The notes: a model not told the origin generated them from the letters alone. Shown: positions 1-5,791, counted from the stretch's first letter. The stretch: DNA of 5,791 bases from Candidatus Atribacteria bacterium 1244-E10-H5-B2 (GCA_003575245.1 NMQN01000528.1:1-5791); one strand, 5' to 3'. Numbers and translations are program-made.

Positions 1-618
1 TAGAAGCCAGCCTTCCAGCCACTCCAAGCTTTCTGTATCCAGATGATTGGTAGGTTCATCGAGTAAAACTATATCCGGTGAAGAAAGCAGTATGGAAGCC
101 AGGATTATGCGCATCTTCCATCCGCCGGAGAATTCACTACATTGCCTGGTAAAATCCTTTTCACGGAAGCCTAAACCTTTTAGAACTTTATGAGCCTGGG
201 TAGAAAAAGTGTAACCACCCCGGTGCTCAAAGAGGTTGGTTATTTTTTCATATTTTTTAAGAGTTGCTTGATATTTGTTTGATTCAGCAGAAAGAGAGGT
301 CAGATGTTCTTCGCAAGCTTTAAGGGAATGTTCTAATTTAGCAATGCCTGATTTCTCCTTCAGGTAGGAGATAAGATCGATGTTACTTTTAAGTTCGATT
401 AAATCCTGGGGAAGGTAGCCAATCCGTCGGTTTCGTGGTAAAGTGATATTACCTTTATCAGGTTGAACAAATCCAACTATGGTGCGAAACAAGGTGGTTT
501 TTCCGGTACCATTATTGCCCACCAGACCGATGCGGCTGCCCCTGGGGATTCTCCAGTTTAAATTTTCAAAGAGAACTTTCTCCTGGAAGCCGATGCTGAT
601 ATTTTCAAGGGAAATCAT
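1..618 (-). CDS. ABC-F family ATP-binding protein, N-terminal part (truncated by window edge)
   Basis: My own translation of the minus strand from the ATG at 618-616 gives 206 uninterrupted residues running off the left edge. Visible motifs are Walker A GNNGTGKT (residues 34-41), Q-loop GYLPQD (Q71), a helical insertion at about 87-130 in the position of the ABC-F arm, the ABC signature FSGGWKMR (163-170) and Walker B with D-loop LLDEPTNHLD (185-194). There is no membrane segment. The SGGWKMR signature and EPTNHLD are typical of the ABC-F (Uup/EttA/YdiF-like) family. These soluble proteins carry two ATPase domains and act on ribosomes as translation factors or antibiotic-protection factors; only the first domain is in view. 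The start is supported by AGGAG at 627-631, eight bases upstream. The gene is divergent from the flavoprotein gene. The subfamily, and so the choice between housekeeping and resistance, cannot be decided without the second domain. Confidence 0.93.
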   Translation of the reverse strand, partial: MISLENISIGFQEKVLFENLNWRIPRGSRIGLVGNNGTGKTTLFRTIVGFVQPDKGNITLPRNRRIGYLPQDLIELKSNIDLISYLKEKSGIAKLEHSLKACEEHLTSLSAESNKYQATLKKYEKITNLFEHRGGYTFSTQAHKVLKGLGFREKDFTRQCSEFSGGWKMRIILASILLSSPDIVLLDEPTNHLDTESLEWLEGWLL

Positions 619-626
619 AAATGTAT

Positions 627-647
627 CTCCTGTTTGTCTTGATTATA
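627..647 (-). promoter_or_regulatory. Candidate -10 box and ribosome-binding site of the ABC-F gene
   Basis: Read on the minus strand, a perfect TATAAT lies at 647-642 and a strong AGGAG at 631-627, eight bases before the ATG at 618. A transcript starting about 7 bases after the -10 box would have a leader of only about 17 bases. No good -35 box is visible at 16-18 bases spacing, so the ribosome-binding site is well supported and the promoter only tentative. Confidence 0.4.
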
Positions 648-677
648 ATTGTAATTGTATAAGAATTAACTTTTTTC

Positions 678-730
678 GTAGGGGTTCGATTCATCGAACC
701 CGTTTCGGGTCGGATAAATCCGACCCCTAC
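678..730. repeat. 53-bp twin-hairpin palindromic repeat with GTAGGGGT ends
   Basis: The element begins GTAGGGGT (678-685) and ends ACCCCTAC (723-730), exact inverted ends. Inside are two perfect 9-bp stems: GGGTTCGAT/ATCGAACCC (682-690 with 693-701, loop TC) and GGGTCGGAT/ATCCGACCC (707-715 with 718-726, loop AA), joined by GTTTC. The two 13-base ends match at 11 of 13 positions after reverse complementing. It codes for nothing convincing and has no T-run on the exit side in either direction, so it does not look like a terminator. It resembles a dispersed REP- or MITE-like intergenic palindrome; its copy number cannot be seen here. Confidence 0.75.
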
Positions 731-978
731 ATTAGAAACAAAAGTTTGTACAGAAAGAGTTTTAAGTTTTAAATTATGGTTTTTTGCTTTTTGTTTTGAC
801 CTTTTAGTTGCATACCGAAAACTGTCAACTGAAAACCTGTATTTAATGCTAACGACTAATTTAATTGGTAAATCAGTAAACCTTGTATCCTGTATTTTTA
901 ATTGGTCAATTGGTTAATTGGAAAATTGGTAAATCAACAAATACATTATACACGAAATATTAAATATTTGCCGTGGAA
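731..978. other. AT-rich non-coding spacer with repeat remnants
   Basis: This part of the divergent intergenic region has no credible gene on either strand. The first half is T-rich runs (TTTTAAG, GGTTTTTTGC, TTTTGACC). A near-repeat follows: GAAAACTGT at 817-825 and GAAAACCTGT at 831-840. The second half holds the AATTGG repeats listed separately. The overall look is decayed low-complexity sequence rather than a structured RNA. Confidence 0.6.
836..936. repeat. Two diverged copies of a composite repeat plus an 8-bp tandem AATTGG array
   Basis: CCTGTATTT occurs at 836-844 and 889-897. AATTGGTAAATCA occurs at 863-875 and 924-936. The first pair is 53 bases apart and the second 61, so the second unit is 8 bases longer. 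That equals the period of the tandem array within it: AATTGG at 900, 908, 916 and 924, exactly every 8 bases. This suggests a duplicated unit in which the AATTGGnn array has expanded. Confidence 0.65.
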
Positions 979-1007
979 TTGAAATTATTATTTTTAAATA
1001 ATATAGT
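979..1007 (+). promoter_or_regulatory. Candidate sigma70-type promoter for the flavoprotein gene
   Basis: TTGAAA at 979-984 and TATAGT at 1002-1007 are separated by exactly 17 bases, each one mismatch from consensus. An alternative perfect TATAAT at 1012-1017 has no -35 box at proper spacing. A start near 1014 would give a leader of about 87 bases before the ATG at 1101. The region is very AT-rich, which raises the chance of a false match. Confidence 0.45.
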
Positions 1008-1048
1008 ATTATATAATAAAGAACAAATATTTATTTTCATTTAAAGTC

Positions 1049-1078
1049 GTGTCAGAAGAACCGTTGTCTCCTTGACAC
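1049..1078 (+). other. Inverted repeat in the flavoprotein leader
   Basis: GTGTCA (1049-1054) and TGACAC (1073-1078) are exact inverted repeats around an 18-base loop. They could fold in the mRNA leader or form a dyad operator about 20 bases upstream of the start codon. The following bases (TATTATTTTA) are not a clean U-run, so an intrinsic terminator is unlikely. The TTGACA at 1072-1077 has no -10 box 17 bases downstream and is not treated as a promoter. Confidence 0.3.
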
Positions 1079-1100
1079 TATTATTTTAGGTTTGGTGAAA

Positions 1101-2405
1101 ATGTACAGATTTTATCCTGATAAACAGAAAGAAAAAAACCTGCCAGAGAACCGTCCCCTGGTGCGGTTTTATGATATTGCGGTAATAGGCGGGGGGCCAG
1201 CCGGGATGATGGCAGCCGGTCGGGCAGCGGAATTGGGGGCAAAAGTTGTTTTAATTGAGAAGAACGAGACTCTGGGTAAAAAATTGCTGATTACCGGCAA
1301 GGGACGTTGTAATTTTACCCATAATGAGTTTGATATAAGAAAATTTGCCGAAAAATTTGGCAGAAATGGGCGTTTTCTCTATAGTGCTTTGGCGCAATTT
1401 GGAGCGCGTGAAGTGATTGATTTTTTTGAATCCCGAGAAGTAAAAGGTAGGGTAGAACAGGGGGATAGAATTTTTCCGGAGAAGGGCAATGCCCATGACA
1501 TATTAAATGTGCTTATAGAATATTTAACCGAGGGAAAAGTCAATATTTCGTTTAATTCCGAGGTAACCGGATTTAAGCAGGAGAAGGGAAAAATATCTCA
1601 AGCTTTACTTCGAGGCCGCCAGATAAGCGCCGATAAATTTATTATTTGCGCAGGAGGAAAGGCATATCCTCAGACCGGCTCTAGCGGTGATGGTTACCGA
1701 TGGGCTGAACAATTAGGACACACTGTAATTCCACCTGTCCCGGCCTTAAATCCGGTAAAGACCTCTGAGAAATGGGTTAAAGAACTACAGGGTTTATCTC
1801 TTAAAAATGTCTCACTTAAATTATTTCAAAATAGTAAGAAGCAGGATGAACGTTTTGGTGAGATGCTTTTTACCCACTTTGGAGTAAGCGGACCTATCGT
1901 TATGGATATGAGTAAAAATATCGGGGCACTGTTGAAGAAGGGTCCGCTAAAATTATTTTTAGATTTAAAACCAGCTTTGGATTTTAAGAAATTGGATAAA
2001 CGCATCCAGCGAGATTTTCAGGAGTTCAAGGGGAGAATGTTTAAGAATTCGTTGATAGGATTATTACCTTTATCGATGATACCGGTGATTATTAAACTTT
2101 CCGGTGTAGAGCCGAACAAGCAAGTGGATCACCTGACTCGGAAAGAAAGAAATAAATTAGTTCACCTGTTGAAAAAATTAGAATTGACACCCACAGGTTT
2201 ATTGGGATTTAAATGGTCGGTAGTGACCAGCGGGGGAGTTACCCTTAAAGAAGTGAATCCAAATACCATGTGTTCCAAGAAGATTGAAAATCTTTATTTT
2301 GCCGGGGAGATTTTAGACCTTGATGGCCCATCAGGAGGATATAATCTACAGGAATGCTGGAGCACCGGATACCTGGCTGGAGAAAGTACAGCAAAATCTC
2401 ATTAA
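1101..2405 (+). CDS. BaiN/HI0933-family NAD(P)/FAD-dependent flavoprotein oxidoreductase
   Basis: The 434-residue product, numbered from ATG 1101, has an FAD-binding Rossmann motif GGGPAGMMAAG (30-40) and the ribose-binding acid E53 in LIEKN. It also has the family hallmark GKGRCNFTHN (66-75), a central GGKAYPQTGSSGDGY and LFTHFGVSGPIV. The C-terminal FAD block NLYFAGEILDLDGPSGGYNL lies at about 397-416. These identify the HI0933/YhiN/BaiN family, cytoplasmic FAD proteins of about 400 residues with uncertain substrates. The BaiN name comes from a bile-acid Delta4-reductase assignment, which I would not transfer here. The start is ambiguous: TTG 1092 and GTG 1095 lie in frame just upstream, and AGG at 1088-1090 best suits ATG 1101. 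GTG 1161, just before the canonical RFYDIAVIGGG, would give the usual family N-terminus but lacks a good ribosome-binding site. It is followed 97 bases later by sbcD on the same strand. Confidence 0.93.
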   Translation: MYRFYPDKQKEKNLPENRPLVRFYDIAVIGGGPAGMMAAGRAAELGAKVVLIEKNETLGKKLLITGKGRCNFTHNEFDIRKFAEKFGRNGRFLYSALAQFGAREVIDFFESREVKGRVEQGDRIFPEKGNAHDILNVLIEYLTEGKVNISFNSEVTGFKQEKGKISQALLRGRQISADKFIICAGGKAYPQTGSSGDGYRWAEQLGHTVIPPVPALNPVKTSEKWVKELQGLSLKNVSLKLFQNSKKQDERFGEMLFTHFGVSGPIVMDMSKNIGALLKKGPLKLFLDLKPALDFKKLDKRIQRDFQEFKGRMFKNSLIGLLPLSMIPVIIKLSGVEPNKQVDHLTRKERNKLVHLLKKLELTPTGLLGFKWSVVTSGGVTLKEVNPNTMCSKKIENLYFAGEILDLDGPSGGYNLQECWSTGYLAGESTAKSH

Positions 2406-2411
2406 ACTTTA

Positions 2412-2420
2412 TGATATAAT
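2412..2420 (+). promoter_or_regulatory. Candidate extended -10 promoter upstream of sbcD
   Basis: TGATATAAT lies at 2412-2420, just after the flavoprotein stop codon. It combines a perfect TATAAT with the upstream TG of an extended -10 element. There is no recognisable -35 box at 17 bases (CAAAAT at 2392-2397). If used, it would start a separate sbcD transcript near 2427 with a leader of about 76 bases; otherwise sbcD is read through from the flavoprotein gene. Confidence 0.33.
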
Positions 2421-2502
2421 TAAAGAAATTATTCCCCTGAATTTAGAAGATTAGATAGATATAGAATTTTAACCTGAAGATAATGAGAAAGGTAAAAACC
2501 GG

Positions 2503-3726
2503 ATGAAATTTCTTCACATAGCTGATATCCATTTAGGAATGGAAAATTACGGACGGATAGACCCTTCCACCGGCCTGCATACCCGATTAAAGGATTTTAT
2601 AAAATGTTTTAGTTTTGCTATTGATATTGCTTTAGAAGAAAAGGTGGATTTGGTAATATTTACCGGTGATGCTTATAAAAATAGCAATCCCAATCCTACC
2701 CATCAACGTGAATTTGCCCGGCAGATTTATAGATTAAGCAAAGCAGAAATTCCGGTAGTAATGATAAATGGAAATCATGATAACCCCGTATCTTTTGGCA
2801 AAGCTACCTCATTAGATATCTTCGATACTTTAAACGTCTCCGGAGTAAAAGTAGTAACCGAACCCGAGCTGTTAAATATAGAAACCAAGACAGGGTCGGT
2901 TCAAGTCTTCGGTCTGCCCTGGCCTACCAAGAATTTATTTCTTAGCAAAGAAGAATATAAAGATTTTACTGATGAGGAAATTACCAAGGAAATTCAGAAA
3001 AGAGCGAGTGAAAAGATTAAAGAATTTGCCCGTACGATGAAGCCGGGGATTCCCGCGATTTTTGCTGCTCACCTGGCTGCTGCAGAAGCAACTTATTCCG
3101 GCTCAGAGAGGTCAGCAATAATAGGAAGGGACCCGGTATTTTCCACTCAAGTATTAGCTCAAAAAGAATTTGACTATGTAGCTTTGGGCCATATCCATAA
3201 GTTTCAAGATTTAAATCCGAAAAGTCATCCTCCGGTAGTCTATCCCGGGAGTATCGAAAGAATAAATTTTGGTGAGGAGAAGGATGACAAAGGGATTTGT
3301 TTGGTGAATATAGAAAAAGGCAAAACTTCTTATGAGTTTATTTCTCTTCCTGCCCGAAAGTTTATTACCATAGATGTGGCGATTAGCGATGGGCAAGACC
3401 CCACCAATGCTTTGTTGGGAGAAATCGAGAAGTATGATTTATCTGAGGCAGTGGTGAGGGTATTTTATACTATGCCTGCAGAGAGGGAAGACTTACTGGA
3501 TTTTAAAAGGATAAATTCTGCCCTGGAAAAAGCTTTTTTAATAACCGCTATCGCTAAAAAATCTAAACCGGTGGAGCGGGTTAAGAGGGCAGAAATTTCA
3601 GAAGATTTAGGGATGTTGGAAGCTATGGATAAATATATTCAGAATAGTCCTGATTTAGTTCCTTTATCGAAAGAATTGAAAACTTACGCCCAGGAGTTAG
3701 AAAAAGAATTAGAAGGAAATGATTAA
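2503..3726 (+). CDS. sbcD: SbcD, Mre11-type exonuclease/endonuclease subunit
   Basis: The 407-residue protein has every metallophosphoesterase motif of the Mre11/SbcD nuclease in order: D8-x-H10 in ADIHLG, GD (D56) in FTGDAYKN, N91-H92-D93 in NGNHDNP, H190 in AAHLAA and GHIH (H230, H232). Together these residues bind the two catalytic metals (normally Mn2+). Residues about 280-407 form the less conserved capping and SbcC-contact region. Length is normal and the frame is intact. SbcD is the nuclease subunit of SbcCD, which processes double-strand ends and cuts hairpins in the cytoplasm with ATP-driven control by SbcC. ATG 2503 is supported by AAAGGT at 2488-2493 and by the canonical MKFLHIADIHLG beginning. 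sbcC follows after 157 bases, an unusually wide gap for this pair, because a palindromic repeat sits between them. Confidence 0.96.
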   Translation: MKFLHIADIHLGMENYGRIDPSTGLHTRLKDFIKCFSFAIDIALEEKVDLVIFTGDAYKNSNPNPTHQREFARQIYRLSKAEIPVVMINGNHDNPVSFGKATSLDIFDTLNVSGVKVVTEPELLNIETKTGSVQVFGLPWPTKNLFLSKEEYKDFTDEEITKEIQKRASEKIKEFARTMKPGIPAIFAAHLAAAEATYSGSERSAIIGRDPVFSTQVLAQKEFDYVALGHIHKFQDLNPKSHPPVVYPGSIERINFGEEKDDKGICLVNIEKGKTSYEFISLPARKFITIDVAISDGQDPTNALLGEIEKYDLSEAVVRVFYTMPAEREDLLDFKRINSALEKAFLITAIAKKSKPVERVKRAEISEDLGMLEAMDKYIQNSPDLVPLSKELKTYAQELEKELEGND

Positions 3727-3772
3727 AGTTCATTAAATATAAACATAGGATTATCTTGTTAAGTTTCTTTTT

Positions 3773-3841
3773 GGATTCCCGCTCCCCGATCAGGTCGAGG
3801 ACAGGTTTCGCGGGAATGACAAAGGGGAAACGGGAATGACA
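3773..3841. repeat. Palindromic GGATTCCCGC...GCGGGAATGAC intergenic repeat
   Basis: ATTCCCGC (3775-3782) pairs perfectly with GCGGGAAT (3810-3817). Inside is a second stem, TCCCCGA (3783-3789) with TCGAGGA (3795-3801), one mismatch and a 5-base loop. CGGGAATGACA then occurs twice as a direct repeat, at 3811-3821 and 3831-3841, exactly 20 bases apart, as if a partial second copy of the right end were present. The pattern resembles dispersed GGATTCCCGC/GCGGGAATGAC repeats that I recall from many uncultured bacterial genomes. No T-run follows on either strand, so a terminator role is not supported. Confidence 0.7.
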
Positions 3842-3870
3842 GAAAGAGAAATAAAAAAACAGGAAAGAAG

Positions 3871-3886
3871 AAAGGACTAAAAATTG
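3871..3886 (+). promoter_or_regulatory. Ribosome-binding site and TTG start that fix the sbcC N-terminus
   Basis: AAAGGA (3871-3876) is followed after seven bases by TTG (3884-3886). In the same frame, TAA at 3878-3880 stops anything beginning upstream, and the first in-frame ATG is not reached until residue 75, beyond Walker A. The TTG is therefore the only start that yields the conserved IPVKLALKNFLSYGE beginning of SbcC/Rad50. Confidence 0.8.
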
Positions 3887-5731
3887 ATACCGGTAAAATT
3901 AGCCTTAAAAAATTTTTTAAGTTATGGTGAAGATGTTCCTCCTCTCGATTTTACTCGGTTTCACATTGCCTGTCTTTCAGGTAATAATGGTCAGGGTAAA
4001 TCTGCTCTTCTGGATGCTTTAACCTGGGCAGTATGGGGAGAAGGAAGAAAAGCCAGCCAGGAGAAAAAAGCTGATAGTAGCCTTCTACGGATAGGCCAGA
4101 AAGATATGCAGGTGGAATTTGTGTTTGATCTGGAAGGGGACAGATACCGCATTATTAGAACTTTTTCCCTGGTTAAAAAAGGTTCCCGCTCAAGTTTAGA
4201 ATTTCAGGTTTTTAATCAAGAAGATAACGAATATATTTCTCTCACCGGTCCATCCCTTCGAAAAACCCAGGAAAAAATTACAAAAACTCTAAGGATAGAT
4301 TATCAGACCTTTATTAATTCCGCTTTTATACTCCAGGGCCGAATAGATGAATTTAGCCGAAAGAGCGCCCGGGAAAGAAAGGAAATTTTATCTGAGATTT
4401 TAGGTCTTTCCCGTTATGATGAACTGGCTAGTTTGGCCAAGTCTCATCTTAGAGAAATTAATAATATTATTATGGCTAAAGAAAGCAGATTGGAATATAT
4501 TTATCAGGAAACGGCCAATCTTGATTTTTATAAAGAGAAGATAAAGGAATTGTCCGAAAGTTACAAAGATATTTCCCGGAAGATAAAAACAGAAGAAGTA
4601 AAAGTGGGTAAATTAAAAGAGGAAATAAATCTCTTAAAACATAAAAGCGAACAATGCGCAGAATTGGAAGGCCGAATAGAACAGCAGAGGCAAGAAATTG
4701 TGCGGGGGCAAAAACAGATTGAATTAAGAAAGAAAGAAATTGTAGATTGCGAGAAGATAATTTCCCAAAAAGAGAAAGTTTTAAATGATTTTAAAAATTA
4801 TCAGAAATTTAATAATGAAAATAATGAATTTAGCCGAAAACTTCAAAAAATCAGGAAAATAGAAGAAGAAAAAGTTCTTACCCAAAGAAAAATAGAAAGC
4901 GAGCGGGCAGATTTAGAAGTAGAAGTTAGAAATAAACAAGATAGATATAAAGATTTGAAGATGAGGTCTGGGCAGGGGGCAAAGAATAGGGTTAGGCTTT
5001 TAGGATTAGAAGAAAAGATGAAGGGGATAAAGTTACTTGAGGAACAGAGGGAAGAAATTCAACAAAAGGGCAGTGAACTTAATATAGAGATAAATAGCAT
5101 AAAAAATCAGGTAGAGAGATTAGAAAAAGTTAATAAAGATAATAAAGAAAAGCTACGTCTGTTAAGGGAGAATCCGGAGGGTGAGTGCCCTTTGTGTGAG
5201 ACAAAATTAAATGCAGAGAGAAAGAGGAAGATTGAGGTCAATTTAAATAAAGAAATAAACTTTAATCTTAAAAGGATGGAGAAATTAGGAAAAGAGGCGA
5301 AGGAATCAAGCAAGCAGAGAGATAGATTAGCAGAAAAATGGAGAGAGGTTAATCAAAGATTAAAAGATAAAAATATTTGGCAACAAGAGTTAAGTAAGGC
5401 ACATTTTGAATATGAAGAATCTAAGCAAGCCACAAAGTTGATGATTGGCTTACAGGAAGAGATTAAAAAATTAGAAAAAACCATTCAAGAGAAGAGATAT
5501 GCCTTAGAGGAACAGAAAAGATTAAAAGAGATTGAAGGACAAATTAAAAATATTGGCTATGATGAAGAAAGGCACCGCAAGCTTAGCTGTAAGATTGTAG
5601 AGTTGAGAAACGCCCCTCTGGAAAAAGTAAAATTAGAAGAGGCAGAGAAGAAGATTGATTCTTTAAGAGATGGACTATCCGAGTTAAAAGAAAATTATCA
5701 TCAGAACCAATTAAAATTAAATGGGGGTTAA
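3884..5731 (+). CDS. sbcC: SbcC, Rad50-type SMC-like ATPase subunit, truncated in the descending coiled coil
   Basis: The 615-residue product begins with the Rad50/SbcC N-terminal ATPase lobe: KLALKNFLSYGE, Walker A GNNGQGKS (33-40) and Q-loop ILQGRIDEF (Q151). A Lys/Glu-rich coiled coil follows from about 182, the zinc hook CPLC (C435-C438), then a descending coil of about 170 residues ending NQLKLNGG. SbcC normally closes with a C-terminal lobe carrying the ABC signature, Walker B and D-loop, which complete the ATP site in trans. All of these are absent. The ascending arm is about 250 residues, so the descending arm is also short by about 80. I infer that some 200-250 residues are missing, through a real truncation, an insertion or an assembly junction. 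As encoded, it could dimerise at the hook but should not hydrolyse ATP. Its partner SbcD lies immediately upstream and is intact. Confidence 0.9.
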   Translation: MIPVKLALKNFLSYGEDVPPLDFTRFHIACLSGNNGQGKSALLDALTWAVWGEGRKASQEKKADSSLLRIGQKDMQVEFVFDLEGDRYRIIRTFSLVKKGSRSSLEFQVFNQEDNEYISLTGPSLRKTQEKITKTLRIDYQTFINSAFILQGRIDEFSRKSARERKEILSEILGLSRYDELASLAKSHLREINNIIMAKESRLEYIYQETANLDFYKEKIKELSESYKDISRKIKTEEVKVGKLKEEINLLKHKSEQCAELEGRIEQQRQEIVRGQKQIELRKKEIVDCEKIISQKEKVLNDFKNYQKFNNENNEFSRKLQKIRKIEEEKVLTQRKIESERADLEVEVRNKQDRYKDLKMRSGQGAKNRVRLLGLEEKMKGIKLLEEQREEIQQKGSELNIEINSIKNQVERLEKVNKDNKEKLRLLRENPEGECPLCETKLNAERKRKIEVNLNKEINFNLKRMEKLGKEAKESSKQRDRLAEKWREVNQRLKDKNIWQQELSKAHFEYEESKQATKLMIGLQEEIKKLEKTIQEKRYALEEQKRLKEIEGQIKNIGYDEERHRKLSCKIVELRNAPLEKVKLEEAEKKIDSLRDGLSELKENYHQNQLKLNGG

Positions 5732-5791
5732 TATTTTTAGACCAAAGATATTGAGCCAATCTACCTCTAATTTCATTTTCTGTTTCTCCCG
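5717..5791 (-). other. Possible 3' end of an unidentified minus-strand gene at the right edge
   Basis: On the minus strand, the frame entering at 5791 is open for 24 codons and stops at TAA 5719-5717. It reads REKQKMKLEVDW followed by LNIFGLKILTPI, a lysine-rich then hydrophobic tail that I cannot assign to a family. The + strand here turns pyrimidine-rich just after the sbcC stop, unlike the purine-rich coding strand before it, which fits a change of coding direction. A transposase C-terminus is one possibility but nothing proves it. The + strand is also open in one frame, so this is a weak call. Confidence 0.25.

Noticed and set aside
479..772. 97-codon + strand open frame
   Set aside because: It lies mostly antisense to the well-supported ABC-F coding sequence and then runs through the twin-hairpin repeat. 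It has no ribosome-binding site or recognisable domain.
900..936. CRISPR array or replication-origin iterons in the AATTGG repeats
   Set aside because: The units are 8 bases with no spacers of CRISPR size, and there is no neighbouring cas or replication initiator gene. The array is a short low-complexity tandem repeat.
1072..1100. TTGACA at 1072-1077 as a -35 box
   Set aside because: The -10 position at 17 bases would be TGAAAA at 1095-1100, touching the start codon. The TTGACA is better explained as half of the GTGTCA/TGACAC dyad.
1251..1496. 81-codon minus-strand open frame
   Set aside because: It is entirely antisense within the flavoprotein gene, has no family features and is explained by that gene's codon composition.
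3211..3396. 61-codon minus-strand open frame
   Set aside because: It is antisense inside sbcD, with no ribosome-binding site or recognisable motif.
3775..3817. Intrinsic terminator between sbcD and sbcC
   Set aside because: The stem is followed by GACAAAGGGG on the + strand and by ATCCAAAAAG on the minus strand, with no T-run on either exit side.
5107..5313. 68-codon minus-strand open frame rich in Phe, Leu and Ser
   Set aside because: It is the antisense shadow of the Lys/Glu-rich SbcC coil; AAA/GAA/TTA codons read backwards give Phe/Leu/Ser and mimic a membrane protein.
5720..5791. Simple frameshift restoring SbcC in another frame
   Set aside because: One alternative frame stops after about ten codons. 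The other is open, but reads VNIFRPKILSQSTS and onward, rich in Ser/Phe and unlike a Lys/Glu coiled coil, so no continuation of SbcC is seen.

Overview
The window is AT-rich bacterial chromosomal DNA. It holds one divergent gene at the left and three co-directional genes on the + strand. Intergenic spaces carry palindromic or tandem repeat remnants, and coding strands are strongly purine-rich (Lys/Glu-heavy proteins). The codon style, TTG start use and intergenic repeats of the GGATTCCCGC...GCGGGAATGAC type fit an uncultured anaerobic or candidate-phylum bacterium. I cannot place the phylum from sequence alone.

Layout. Positions 1-618 (- strand) encode the N-terminal 206 residues of an ABC-F type ATPase, whose C-terminal part lies beyond the left edge. 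Positions 619-1100 are a non-coding divergent region. It contains a twin-hairpin repeat (678-730), degenerate AATTGG-type direct repeats (836-936), a plausible sigma70-like promoter (979-1007) and a leader with an inverted repeat. Positions 1101-2405 encode a BaiN/HI0933-family FAD flavoprotein. Positions 2503-3726 encode SbcD, the Mre11-like nuclease with all its phosphoesterase motifs. Positions 3727-3883 hold a palindromic repeat and the SbcC ribosome-binding site. Positions 3884-5731 encode SbcC (Rad50-like), starting at TTG. It has the N-terminal ATPase lobe, ascending coiled coil, CPLC zinc hook and part of the descending coil, then stops at 615 residues without the C-terminal ATPase lobe.

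How the genes work together. SbcD and SbcC normally form one complex (Mre11/Rad50-type) that trims DNA ends and cleaves hairpins. The SbcC encoded here lacks signature motif and Walker B, so the complex should be inactive unless the missing lobe is supplied elsewhere or the stop is an assembly error. The last ~55 bases after the stop switch from purine-rich to pyrimidine-rich on the + strand and are open on the - strand. This suggests unrelated DNA, an insertion or an assembly junction at about 5718-5730.

I do not see a clearly new biological system. The strongest anomaly is the broken sbcC and its junction with foreign-looking sequence at the right edge.
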